A stretch of DNA of 64,000 nucleotides from Lates calcarifer (lineage: Eukaryota; Chordata; Actinopteri; Centropomidae). The translations under genes and the position numbers were made by a program. The DNA is taken from positions 5,946,227-6,010,226 of the forward strand of contig NC_066835.1 of assembly GCF_001640805.2 (NCBI RefSeq), written 5' to 3'. A model generated the notes under the pieces. That model was not told the origin of the DNA. It worked only from the letters and a program-made list of their open reading frames with translations, and did no database searches. This document shows positions 47,616-59,599 of the stretch, piece after piece (position 1 is the first letter of the stretch; each line of letters starts with the position of its first letter).

Positions 47616-50600
47616 CTACTCCTGGGGCCCCGGGGCTTTCATGGCCATGCTGGCCCCAACCATGGCTGGATAACTCCGGTTCCTCCTTATTCCATCAGGC
47701 CCGAAGGGGGAGCCGGATCTGCGAAGCCCACCCAGCGGTCCCAGCATGGGACTGGGACTCATCGCTCTGCCCCCCGGCGCTCCAGCCACACCCAGCCGCT
47801 TCACCTTATCCAGCAGGTTGAGGTTGTGGACGGTCACGCTAACGTCTGTCTGGCTTTCGCAGTCCCTCCCTCTCTGCCTCCCCCTCATCCCCCCAGTCAC
47901 CTCCTTCAGAATAGAACGGGCTGGTTTAGAGGCCAGGAAGTTGTCATAAGAGGGGCTCTTAAAGTCGAAACCTGCAGAGGTTAGCATGGCTGAAGAAGCT
48001 CCCGGCCCTGTGGGGGAGTTGGGGGGGGTAGAGGGCCGCAGAGGGTCAGGGTTTGGTGCTCGGTTAGGGGCGACAGAGGTGCTGAATAAGACTCCTCCGC
48101 TGCCCTGACCATGCTCCAGGCCCTGGCTCTGGTGATACATCGCTGCTGAGATCCCTCTCTCCTGGAGAAGACGCACTAACCCCAGGGAGGTGCTGGTGGT
48201 ACGTGTTGCATCTCTGCATAAACATGAGAATTGAAAGTCATCATCACATTGACTGGTAAACTCTGCAAAATAAAATTTATGGGGAAAAAGTTGATCCTAG
48301 TCACAGAATGAGGTGCAAGATTTTCTGGTATATCAGGAGCCTTGCCTGAGGTTAGTTGAGGATTCGGAGGGCCTGAGACTGAGCCTACGGGGCGTGCAGG
48401 GTGTTGCAGCCGGGGTACCCAACAAAGAGCTGGTCATCACACAGGAAGCTGACGCTGGGACTGGGTTTAGACTGGAAAGAAATTAAAAAGAAGAACAAGG
48501 ATGATTAGAAACATTGAAAGGATGGTACTTCTTACTGATTTCAGCAACTTAAACTACACTTTGATGATATCTCACCATTTTAATCACAAAACTGACATTT
48601 GTTGTGCACAGGAGATGTTGTTTCTTTGAACCATAAGGACCTATGTGTATTATTCAACACCTTCCTACTGTCTAGCAGACAACTGAAATTTGTTGTTTGG
48701 ACACGATCCCACCTCAGCAACTGCTGTTTGGATCTTTATTTGTCCTGTGGGATTTAGTCAAATTCAGACTGAGTACACATTTAGCAAACTGTAGGCTTCT
48801 CTAAGTGCCATTATTTCTAAACAACAACATCACATTAAGCTGCATTATATATTTAAACTCTGTTATGTTCACATATTAATTTGTTTTGTTATTACAATAT
48901 ATATAATGCAATAAAATAGCAAATTTAACTGCTTTTTAAAGGCATGCACCATTCAAGCTGGAAGAAAATGGGCATCCCTAGGAAGCAAACACATGACTGT
49001 TCTTGTATCCACACATTATTTCACTGGGACGTTTGTATCAAGGCATACGTCTGAATACAGCTGCTTTCAGCAGAAAGGCAATGCTTCGCAGAAGCTGATT
49101 ATGAATGAATTCTGGCAGATCAAAGAGAAAACTTTGAGAAACTCAAGAGGACAGGTCACAGAAAGTTGACCATAAATTTTCAAGCAGCACCAGAGGCAGC
49201 ATTTTGCTCACCTTGGCGTGACCCGTGTCTGCTCATCAGTCGGGTGAAGGATTCGACAGGTTGTGAAGGTGTAGGTAGAGCTGGTGTGGGCCATGCATTT
49301 ACCTGGGTAGTATGCAGCTGCATGTTGCACAAACACAGATAACTTGTCAGTTTCAAGCATTATAATATGTTAAAACAATATGAAAGTTATGCATAAATGT
49401 ATTGTATGTCCTCACCCAGGGCGTCTGTGTTGCTGAGATGTGGCGATGGGGATGGAGACGGAGGAGAAAGTGGAGCACGGCTGGGTGGAGCCTGCCCGAG
49501 GTTGGTATCGGTGGTGCCAGAGGTGGAGGGCACGGCTGGTGTGACAGAGGCTGAGGATGTGGGAAGATTCTGGAAGTATTGCTCACCTGGTTCATCCTCT
49601 TCAAAGCCACCCCAAGGATACACCTGCAGACAGTGACACATAGCAGAAAGATGAGTCCAGATCATTACAGTTTCATGCACACGCACCAAGCATCAGAAGT
49701 GTTAATGGTAGTAATATCAACCTGTAGCAGGAGTGTAAGTGATACTTTGCAACTAATTCAAGTCATAATATATACAGCAAACACACTGGGTGTTGTTATT
49801 TGTCAAGTCCCTTATATCTATATAATATCTATATAAGAGAAATTTCCTCAGTTGCTTTAGTCAGTATGTATTTTATTCACCGTTGTCCTTTCCTGCTAAC
49901 TGAGATGATAAACATTAAGAAATTAGAAATGTTAAAAGAAGATGGACACCTGACTTTATATCAAGGAAAAGGAACAATCTGCAAAATTTTACTGTGCTGT
50001 ACTATCACTGCAGTCTGGTTACATAAATCCTGCAAATAAGTGGGATTTAATTTCTTCTATAGTAAAAGAACTGTGACTCACAATTTCATTTGGGCAATGA
50101 AAAAGTTGTATACACTATTGTAACATGTTTGCAGTAATTTTTTAACGCATTTCCCAATAAACACAGCTGTACATCTGATAAACAGGAAGACACCCACTTG
50201 TATGAGCTTGACCATATCATAAATATGGACTCAGAAATCTCACACGCCAACACATACACACACAGACCTGCTCCAGCTCTAGTTCAAGAGGTCTGTAACC
50301 CTTTGGCATGACTCCTGGTCTGGCATCCAGGATCACACCGAGGTGAGGCTGGGCTAACTGCTGCCAGTGGTGCAGGGTGGCGGAGCCTGGAGGAGAGAAA
50401 TGAAAAAATCTGCAATGTATCTGACTGCTTCTAATATCATCAAACAAACACAAAATCACAAAAAAGGAATATTCATTACACAGTACTTCACATGTAAGTG
50501 GTTGATTTACTGTCAGCAGACATTTAATGCATTTGACATGTAGGTTTCCTGACATAACTTAATAGAATAATACAAGATGCTACGACCTCTTGAGGTTGTA

Positions 50601-51012
50601 CCCGGTGGTGAGGGGAGAAGATTATAAACATGACAAGTAACCAGTTGGAGTATGCATTTAATGCTAACAACTACCTGTTAATGACTGTCTAAGAAGAATG
50701 TCCATGACATGAAAACAGAAGAAGTCTCAGTGATGAGAAACATGACAAAAGAAGATGGCAAGACTAAAGGTGATGAGGAGCAGAGGAGTAAGATGGAAAT
50801 GAAATGAAATGGAGGAGCAGTTAGAAGGAGAAAAGGTTTTTATTTTTATCTGAGAGAGCAGTGACAGAATGAATGAAGAAAAATCATACAAAAACAGAAG
50901 AAGTCATAAACATATTAAAGAAACACAAAGAAAGAATAATGCATATATTAGAAAAGACAAGGTGTAAATATAAATACACAAATGTATGAAAACAACGGCA
51001 GTGCAAGGTGGA

Positions 51013-51066
<54 letters not shown>

Positions 51067-54000
51067 TATTATATATATATATAAATTTGCTTTTTAATTT
51101 GCTTTTAAATTAAGTATAAATTATCACCAGCAGAGGGCAGCACAAGACAACAGCATCTGCCTCTAAGGTCAAATCAACACTGAACCGCAAGGGGAATAAT
51201 AAAACACTGTGATTCTCTCTTGGTTCAAGCGTTAAAGCATGTTACACTTCTGGCTGCACCCCAATCAGTGATGTCACATCTGGTGTTCTCCATCATCAAA
51301 GTTAGGGGTGTATTTAAACTTTCTGGATCACTATCATACAGTATGTACATTCTGATTTAAAGTCTGTGTTTCCATATTCAAGCGGAAGGTCACGAAAAAC
51401 AGCAAATAATCTGGAGGTATGGCATAAACAGGATGCCAAACCCTCTTTCCTCCTCTGTTTAATTGTGTGTCTATAACCACCCTCTGGGCTGTGTGTCTTT
51501 GTAATAGCTGTGTGGAGATGTGAAGCTGCCTGACTTGTGATTGGTGCATCAGAGACCAGAAAGAGTTGAAGAGCATGAGTGACAGAGGCCTCTCTTTCCT
51601 CTCTCTTGCTCCCTTCATCTTCCTGCTCCCGGCTCGGTCTCTGGCCCACCTCCTTCCTCTCTCCCTCTCTATCCCAGCTCCAGTCTTCCTTGCCCACCCC
51701 CACCCTTTCTCTCTTTCCCCCTCCAACGTCCGTCCATGCCGGCTCTCCCTCCTACTCTCCCTCTCTGTCCCCCAGCCTCGCTTGTTCCCCATCTTTGTCC
51801 CAACTCCTCTGCGCCGTTCGCCGTCCCACTTCCTCCCCGCCTTGCAGCTCATCCCACACTCCCTCTCTCCCTCACCTTCAAGTGGTTTGACGATTTGGAG
51901 CTTGTCAGGGAGGTAGGGCCCTCGTGTGGCCCACAGGTGGAGGTTGCCAAGGGACATGATGCTTTCTGAGGGGGTCAACATGCTCTCCTGGCCCAGAGCA
52001 TCCTGCAGTCCTCCATGTCCTCCCCGCCTTCGCTCCCTCTCTTCTTCAAAGAAACGCCTCTCGCTCAGGTTGTTCTGTCGACGCAGAGACAGGCGGCGCA
52101 GGGCCAGCCTCAGGTCCTCAGCACCACTCGCCTTCTTCTCCCGGCCCTCTGCGTTGCTGTCAGAGCACAGATGGAACAGAAACCAGTTCCAATAATTGCT
52201 GAAGACACTTCAAACTTTCATCAATCTCAACCTCCTCTCTAATTTGTTTGTATTTGTTTTGTATTCACCCACTCCTCCTCACCTATCCTGATTAGATGCT
52301 GTCTCCATCAGGATGCTCTGTGTACGGTTGTCAAGGGCAACACTGTCTCCACTGATGTCACCTCCGTACACGCTGGAGTGGGGGGTGGAGAGGCCACTGG
52401 ACTGAGGTGACGTACGAGCTGACAGAGACTGGTTGGAGCCGGGGATGTTGGCGCTGGTTGGAGTCAGTGAGCGCTGACGGACTGTCTGGTTGACGTTCTT
52501 GACCGTCTCAAAAACACGCTTACGATGAACTCTGCAAACAATCATACACAAGAGCATTAGCCTGCAATGTATGTAGTTAGTCAAAAACATCTTGCTCTTA
52601 GTTTTTCTCCACAAAAAAATTGGCCTCCTACACCTAAACTAGCCACCACACTATCCTATAGCTCTCTGCGTGATCCAGTAGATTAGCTATCTGGCTGATG
52701 AAGTTGGTTAAACCTGCGCTGTTTTGTTAATCTTTTAAGTATTTTTTGGCCAATTCAGCCATTGTTCAGTTTACAATACAAGAGGTTATAATAGTCCATT
52801 TGAGCAGTGCTACTTTGTCATTGAAGGCTGGACACTACAATGACAGGCTATTGGAAAGTGGCCGCCGGGCTGGGGCTAGCTGGTTTGCATGCTAACTTCA
52901 GTAGAAGGAAAAAAGTGACAGAACTAAAAGCACAACAACAGTTAACGCTGCCGTTGCTTGGCGAGTAAAGGAATGAAGTTTGATGCTGAACTTGCAAAGT
53001 TTCTAGACTGGAAGTAAACAGCTGTTACTGTTAACACTGGCCACGTATCAATATCAAAAACTTACATATAGCACCTTTAATAGTAAGTAGCGTCTATTAT
53101 GCTGAAAATGGCAGCTCTTCTCACTCTAAACCATACCATAAGTGGTATTCAATTCAGTTTTGTTTCTTTTTAAAATTCTGTAAAAACGTGTAAACGTGTA
53201 AAATATATTGGTGCTGTATTCTACACAGTCCCTATAGTTTGAGTGTAATATTAAGCACATAATCCATACTTCTGTTCTTCACACTCAGGATCATCCAGAC
53301 TCAACTCCTTCCTCATCGTTCCCTCAATCTCAGCTGCCAGAGAATCCTGCAACACAAAAACTCATGAAGGAATAGAATATGGTTATGCACATACACCAGC
53401 AGACAGAGACACACATGCACGCACACACTCCCTCACCATTGGGTACAGTCCCAGGGGGTGGTAGCGTCGAGGGGTCCCTGCAGGGTAGTTTCTGTTCCTC
53501 AAGTTCTTCAGCTCCTCCTGAGCTTCATGCAGCATCTCAATACACTCTGAGTACTTCTCCTCTAACTCCTGGAGCTATTGTATTGTAAATATTAAACTTA
53601 ACATCAAACAGTCTAATATCATGACAACACTGAGACAAATAAAATGTTTACAGTGAACAAGTACCTCTGCTGTAAGCTGCCTTTGGGCATCTTTGGCTGC
53701 CATCAGGTGTTGCGAGAGCTCCTCATTCTCCACTGCATACTAGACACACATATCCAGGTTTGAATTGGTAAAACTGACTAAGCATGATAATATTCACATT
53801 TGAGTTAAAATGGGTTCCTGTGTCTGTGTGTGTGTAAACTCACAGATTTGGCTTTCTTTTGCAGATCCACTATCTGAGAGAGGAGGTGTGTGATCTCTTC
53901 TTGCTGTCGGGAGGCATCTTCAGTCTTACGAGCCAGTTCCTCCGCTATGGTGGAGATCTGGAGACTGGACAACCCTGTGAGAACAGACGGAGGGAGAGTT

Positions 54001-56487
54001 TAGCTCAGCCTCAGAGAGGGGAAGAGAAGAAGAAGAAGATAACATGAAAAGAGTATAAAAGTCAGAGCTGGAAATGGAGAGTGACACAAAACTTACTGAG
54101 CTCTTTCACACAGTCACTGACAAGCTGCTGCTCCTTTTCTTCATAAGTTTCAGTCTCAGACTTTAGATGGTTAGCCTACAGGTAGACAACCACAATTAAA
54201 CAGTATATTCCTAGCAATTTCACTTTCTTATAATGCGTGTATGTATGTGTTACTGTTATTAGTGTGTGGAGATACCTCTGAGCGGAGAGAGAGGTTCTCT
54301 TCCTCCAGCTCTTTGAGTTTCCTCTGGAGTGTGTCACTCACAAAGGCTCCTGAAGCTGTTTCCACTTTACTCTTCTTCCCCCTTTAGACAGATGAATACA
54401 CAGCAGGTAGGCTGTCATGTTCTATGTTTAACATTTCTGCTTGTTTTGCTGTTTTGCATCCAAATTCATGCACATTCAAAATTATTACATCGACTTTCTT
54501 ACAGATAGAAAGAGAGATATTCATGAATAAAGAAAGGATGCTAACGTTGGAGAGCTGCTGGACTCGTCCTCGCTCTCCTCAGCTGCATTGGTGTAAAACT
54601 GCAGCAGCTCATCCTTCAGGTTCAACTCATGATGCAGCTGGGCCACCTGGAGGAGGTCAGATGATGTTTATAACTTGTGCATGTTGCCATTTGAATATGT
54701 GTACGTATTCAAGTATCTGGTGTAAGATGTGCTACCCAGACATCTTATGTGTCATATCTTTGTGAACTGCATAATCTTGTTTGATCATGGCAAACTCCAA
54801 GATCCACTAAACCTTGACCTTGACTTGGGATTGTTTTGCAAAGTGTAAAATGACCAGGACAAAATTTGATTGATTAGTCAAAATTCATTAGTCTCTGTGT
54901 GTGCGTGCAGACCTCCTCTGTGATTTGTCCCACTTGTATCTCCAGATAGTCATTCTGCTCAGTCAGAGTTCGGTTCTTCTTAAGAAGTGATTGGCCAATC
55001 CTTGCAGCCAACTCCAGATCTCTCTCTTTCTATTGGTTTAGATGTAAGAAGAGAAAAGAAGAGAAGACATAGCTGCGATTTATAGCTGCAATACTAAAAT
55101 ATCCCACAACACTGGGAAAGTACATTTGTTCTTGCTGGTGTTCTGTGGTGGGTGGAGGTTCAGCCATTCCTGGTAAATTTTGAGGCAGAATTTCATTGTT
55201 TACTGATCCCTTTCTGTTAAAAGAAACTTTCCACATGTATTCATACAACAGACATAATTCATTTGGGTAAATAGAGCAAATCTACAGTGCAGCATCCTTT
55301 CTGCTGCAGCTTCACTTTGCGATTTACACTGATTAAAAATCTGTCCCTGTGCACTGACAAAAATAGACCATCTCACCTCCTCCAACAGACGTGTGACAGC
55401 ATCAATGTCATTGTAGGTCTTCGTCATCTGGCCCACTCTGTCTGCACATAGCACTGTGAGAATATAAAACACAAACAGAGTGAAGAGAAGCTAACAAGTA
55501 ACCCACAACTTCCTGGGAAAATGACCCATGTTCTCATCACTTCTGGTGTGATACATGTGTGCACGCACACACAGCTGCATTATGTAACACAGAAAGTTTA
55601 AAATGTCATCCTCTCAGAGGTGATGGACAGGCCATGTTTGGGATATAGTAATGTTAGTGTATGAAAGAGCAGGGGAGAGTTAAAGGGCAAGAGGTAGTTT
55701 TCCATGGCGCACTGTGTTGCCCTGAGGTGACGGCTGTTATTGATTCAGAGCTCTAATCAATAACATGCTGTACAAAGTTATTGAATGCGTTATGGTAAAA
55801 CACTGTAATCCTGTTAGTGTTACAACCAGCACAAAATAATATAATTGTCGTTTCATTAAAGCACCTTTAAATTTCTCCTTTTGAGAGTAAGGATAGGCAG
55901 CAGAGTTCGAGCTGTGATTCACTCTGACTCTCACAGGCACAACAATGAACCATGGGAATGTGGTGTGTATGTGTATGTGTGTGCTTGAGGGCTGTTATGT
56001 CAAAACGGACCAAATTCAAAGTCACCAAGCTTCAGGAAACTCCTTCTAATGAGGAGAACAAAGCCACAAGCCACAGACAAGCTCCACTTTAAAACCATTG
56101 ACTAGGAAACACACGAAACAGTTTCAAAATGCTGTCTCTGTGTCGCTAAGATACCCAAATAAAGATCTTTGTGTTGTCAAAACTGTAAAAGTATTATCTC
56201 AATCTACAAACACCAGCTTGCACTTTAGTCTGCTGTGTACACAGTCTAATCAAAGTATACCACACTCAAACCAATCACATATTTCATCATATTAAACATG
56301 ACTTTCTTTTCTGTATTCTAAACATGCACTTTACCTTTCTTGTCCTCCTTATAGTACCAGTCATGCAGCTCACATTCATCCCTCGCTAACCCCTCCATCC
56401 TGCTCTTGCTGTCCATCTCTTCCCTTGGATTCACGATGACCAAGCAGACATGACAACTGATCCAAATACTGATCCATTCTCTCTCTC

Positions 56488-56549
<62 letters not shown>

Positions 56550-59500
56550 ACTCACTCACTCACTCCTACTGCTCAGTTACTGCACAGCACAACAGGCCCA
56601 GAGCCCGAATTACCCTCCGCCCACATTGACGCCCCTGTTGAGTAAGTGCGAGGGAGGCGGAGAGATGAGAGGGTGCACATCCGTTTTGGAAAAAGCTCCG
56701 CAGCTGCTGAGGTGAAAAAGTGGGAAGTAGAAGTTGATGTTATGATTGTGCAGGATAAGTTGCAAGATGGAAGCAAGAGCCAATCAGAAAGGACGGGATG
56801 TGGCGTGGACTCCTCTCTCTGTTGATTAGTGCTGACAGAACTCCCACATTTCTCTCTCCCATTTTCTCTCATCTATTTTGAACGAGGCCACTGAACTGTA
56901 CCCATGCTCCAGCAGCTGTTGCCATGGCAACCCTCATCCACAAACACACCCTTGACACAAGCATGGGCACACACACGCTCACTCCTAACCTTTGATCACA
57001 CTGCAAACAGAGGCGTGCACGCACACACACACACACACACACACAGACTGTGCCTCTTCTTTCTGACTATTTTTAGTCTCAACAACAGAACATAATAGGA
57101 TGGGAACCAATGAGCTAACCTCTTGCAATGCTCTCATTCCTCAACAGGTTCCTTACAATACAGTGTAATGTCTGTAACAAACAAAAAATTATTTTACATT
57201 TAACACATGAATGTTTTTTTTTTTTTAATTAGAACTTTAAACTTTAAAGTAAAGATAATGGAGAAACATCTTCTATCTCTATTGTGGACTTAGTGTAAAG
57301 CAGTAGAGAGTGGAATGATTATAATGTCTGTGTCTGTTATAGAATGAAAAGATTAATTTGCAGTTTCAACTTTAAGAGCAACAAAGAGCTGATAGAGAGA
57401 TACTAGAGATTTATAAGAAAAAGAAAATTACTAATAAAAAAAGAGATACATCGGATATGTTCAAAGATAGCACATAAACCAGAGAAACTGTGTGTGTGCA
57501 CTGATGGCTTTACTTCTGAATGGTTAAAAACATTCAGAGAACAGATGTAGTAAAACCAAGACAGTAAGCAGCATGTAGCGGGGCACCACCTTGTGGAGGG
57601 AGGCTATAATCACTATAATATCAAAACAGGGAAAGGACAAACTTGATTTTAGATAATGGTGAGAAGTTATTAGATACACTGATATTAGAAAAAAAATCTT
57701 ATTGATTAAAACTACACTTATGCTAATGAGTTAAGGGTTTTTATGTTTTCAGCATATCTATCATCAAAGCATCCCAAGCACTATCTAATAAACCAAAAGC
57801 AAGAATCAATATCACTTGCAGCCTTTCATGACTGTTTATACAGGAGAGCCTCTGCAGACAGAGCTGTCCTCGCTCCCCAAGAGTCTTCTCTCTGAGCCAG
57901 TGCATTAGGCAGAGTAATATAGAAATAAAATGATCTTGATTCACGGCAAATATATTGATCTTCCTGGGCCAACGAGGGAAATCATCATCAGCTCATACCA
58001 TCTCTCAACTCAACACATTTTAATTGCACCTTTTAAACCCTCTCTACAGAAACTTGTGTTTATAGAATTAATCATAATAATTTATATTATATATGTTGTA
58101 TATCAGTTAAAATTCTCTGCGTTGTTTGAGGCTCAGTAGAAAGAAAATTTCTACAGGAACACTAATATAAGCTGTGATGGCACAGAACATGTTCTAGTAT
58201 TAATACATATCACTATATAGAGGAATTGTACGGTAGATTATCTTTCCAAGAACCATTTGAAGGATTAAACATGAGTCCAGGTGGGTAAATCCTTCACTTT
58301 TTACGCAGTGTATTCCCACACCAGCCACTGAGATAAGTTTAATCTCCAACGTCCCTCCTCATCTGGTTCTTTACTACATTTCCACTGTGTGAATGTGAAA
58401 TAACTAAAAAGTTATCAGCAGCGCATTTATCCCGTATATAATCATATCACTGCCAAACTCACAGAAGTATTTGAGTGTTTCTTCAATCTGCTCTGTGGTC
58501 AGGTCGAGCTTGGCGTCCGGCGCCACGAGGGGGGTGTGCAGCCAGTCATCGTGGTCGTAGCCGTAGACGGTGTCAGCCCGCAACCGGTACACCGGCAACT
58601 GCTCCTCCAGAAGACTGATGATCTCAAACTCTGGCAAGTCAGTGCTGTTGCACACATCTGAACACCACAGAGAGCACAGAGAGGCAGGGAGGGAAGTGAA
58701 TACACGGCAGCCTGTTGGTGGAAGGGCCTGATGCTGTGAGGACTACTAACTGTTCAGCATTTATCACTATTGTGATTTTTATATGCAAAAAACTAGCCAC
58801 CAGTACATGAAGTAGTTAGCTTTACCTCCACCAGAGTCAACATTACACATTGATGTATTAGAATTAAAACAACCACAGGGGAAAAATAAGTGCCCTTACC
58901 TTTTATACTTGCAGTACATTTTGTACTTTTACTTAGTTAAAGGATGCAAATACACCTGCCATCTCGGGTTGTATGGTTACATGAATGTGGTTTTTTTTTT
59001 TTTTTTTGCCTAAACAGGAACCATTGAGATTGAATATGATAATTTCTTGTTGATAATGCCAGGTGTGATGGTGGGTCTTTGTCTCTACTTCATGATTTAG
59101 GCTAAACATAAATATTTTTCTACTCAACTAAAACCAACAAAAAAGTGCTGTGAATTCACGGCAGAAAGATAGTGAGTATTACACTGTTAGCTTTACCCAT
59201 GAAGTTATATATTCCAAACAATGCAGCCACATTTGGACATTTTTATGTTTTGGTTTCAGTTGAAAATGCAGTCCTTAATGCAGACTTTTTTCCTCAGTTG
59301 TTTGGGCTTGTAAAATGGCTTTAAAACCCACTGATACCCACATAATACACACTGAAATCAAAGCTATGTTGTCGTACAGTAATTTATAAGTTGATCCACA
59401 TGCACACACACAAACCTGTGATGGTCTCGGCGTCCCTGCAGTCGGGTGGCGCCGGGTGTGTGTCAAGCTGACTGGGCTCGCCCTCGCTCACATACTGCTC

Positions 59501-59593
59501 CTCGTTGTTGTGCAGCTGCTCAGGATCTGGGTCTGGGTCCGGGTCCAGGTCTGGGGCTGGGGGCAGGGAGGGGGCCGGGGAGGCCAGCTTGGC
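47616..59593 (-). CDS. trak1: TRAK1 (trafficking kinesin-binding protein 1, Milton family)
   Basis: Common exons in transcript order: 55377-55453, 54913-55029, 54546-54646, 54276-54381, 54097-54175, 53844-53974, 53665-53739, 53437-53574, 53270-53346, 52283-52531, 51876-52156, 50268-50386, 49416-49623, 49212-49302, 48346-48471, 47616-48213 (stop TAG). With the short first exon they join in one frame of 884 codons plus stop. The HAP1-N coiled coil covers about residues 28-325; it has the dynein-adaptor CC1 box AARIG (61-65) and a possible Spindly-like LAAE (305-308). The Milton domain follows, with KLQIVKPLEGSATLHHWQQL. The end has IRRNRSYPAMVG. The protein links Miro on mitochondria to kinesin-1 and dynein. 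YGYDHDDWLHTPL and the C-terminus favour TRAK1 over TRAK2, as does the cck neighbour. One intron uses a GC donor. It ends ten residues after MVG, shorter than mammalian TRAK1. Confidence 0.95.
51012..51083 (+). repeat. TA / poly-T / TA tract in a trak1 intron
   Basis: AT alternation to 51035, about 29 Ts, then AT alternation again. In the trak1 transcript it is a poly-A run flanked by TA arms. Confidence 0.95.
51127..51141 (+). promoter_or_regulatory. CTCF-like motif in a trak1 intron
   Basis: CCAGCAGAGGGCAGC fits every position of the core CCASYAGRKGGCRSY. It sits between the exons at 50268 and 51876. Confidence 0.5.
52735..53080 (+). mobile_element. Family C inverted-repeat element inside a trak1 intron
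   Basis: Shares CAGTGCTACT, TTGATGCTGAACTTGCAA, GTAAACAGCTGTTA and the right end CTTACATATAGCACCTTTAA with 23569-23985. Its left inverted repeat is eroded. It lies in antisense orientation to trak1, between exons 53270 and 52531. Confidence 0.65.
56335..56416 (-). CDS. trak1: trak1 alternative first coding exon (short isoform N-terminus)
   Basis: ATG at 56416 opens a 27-codon exon, MDSKSRMEGLARDECELHDW then YYKEDKK, ending AAAG|GTAAAG in phase 1 and joining the common exon at 55453 (K-V-L-C-A-D-R-V). The motif ELHDWYYKED resembles the N-terminus of a known short mammalian TRAK1 isoform (YYELDWYYEECSDV), so this start looks conserved. The frame stays open upstream through a GA repeat; I chose the ATG nearest the conserved part. 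The likely promoter lies just upstream, with a GC box GGGCGGAGGG near 56612-56621. Confidence 0.8.
56478..56566 (+). repeat. CT (GA on trak1 sense) microsatellite upstream of the short-isoform start
   Basis: Mostly pure CT, then CTCACTCA units. On the sense strand it precedes the ATG by about 60-150 nt and stays in frame as alternating Arg-Glu. Confidence 0.95.
57582..57596 (-). promoter_or_regulatory. CTCF-like motif, imperfect
   Basis: Minus strand CCACAAGGTGGTGCC departs from the consensus at two positions. It faces the perfect plus-strand motif at 51127. Confidence 0.3.
58463..58657 (-). CDS. trak1: trak1 long-isoform exon with conserved HAP1-N start
   Basis: 195 nt, phase 1 at both ends, acceptor TTCAG and donor TTCT|GTGAGT. 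Encodes DVCNSTDLPEFEIISLLEEQ, YRLRADTVYGYDHDDWLHTP and LTTEQIEETLKYF; the last reads on as LLCADRVGQMTK in the common exon at 55453, reproducing the vertebrate TRAK1 junction. Confidence 0.93.
59416..59593 (-). CDS. trak1: trak1 upstream coding exon (acidic, 5' boundary unresolved)
   Basis: An open frame in the right phase reads LDPDPDPDPEQLHNNEEQYV, SEGEPSQLDTHPAPPDCRDA, ETIT, then ACAG|GTTTGT, joining DVCNSTDLP. The frame is closed by TGA at 59594-59596 and contains no ATG, so the start must be in an exon further upstream. Likely acceptors are the C-rich CAG sites near 59551-59558. ETITDVC resembles the N-terminus of the paralogue TRAK2 (ESITDVC), which supports coding status. Confidence 0.65.
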
Positions 59594-59599
59594 TCACCT

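Noticed and set aside
47526..47984. 152-codon plus-strand frame
   Set aside because: Antisense shadow of the GC-rich last trak1 exon. The opposite strand carries conserved TRAK1 motifs.
51334..51981. 215-codon minus-strand frame
   Set aside because: Only its first part (downstream to the donor at 51876) is trak1 exon sequence. The rest is a charged low-complexity read-through of the intron, full of GA-rich sequence.
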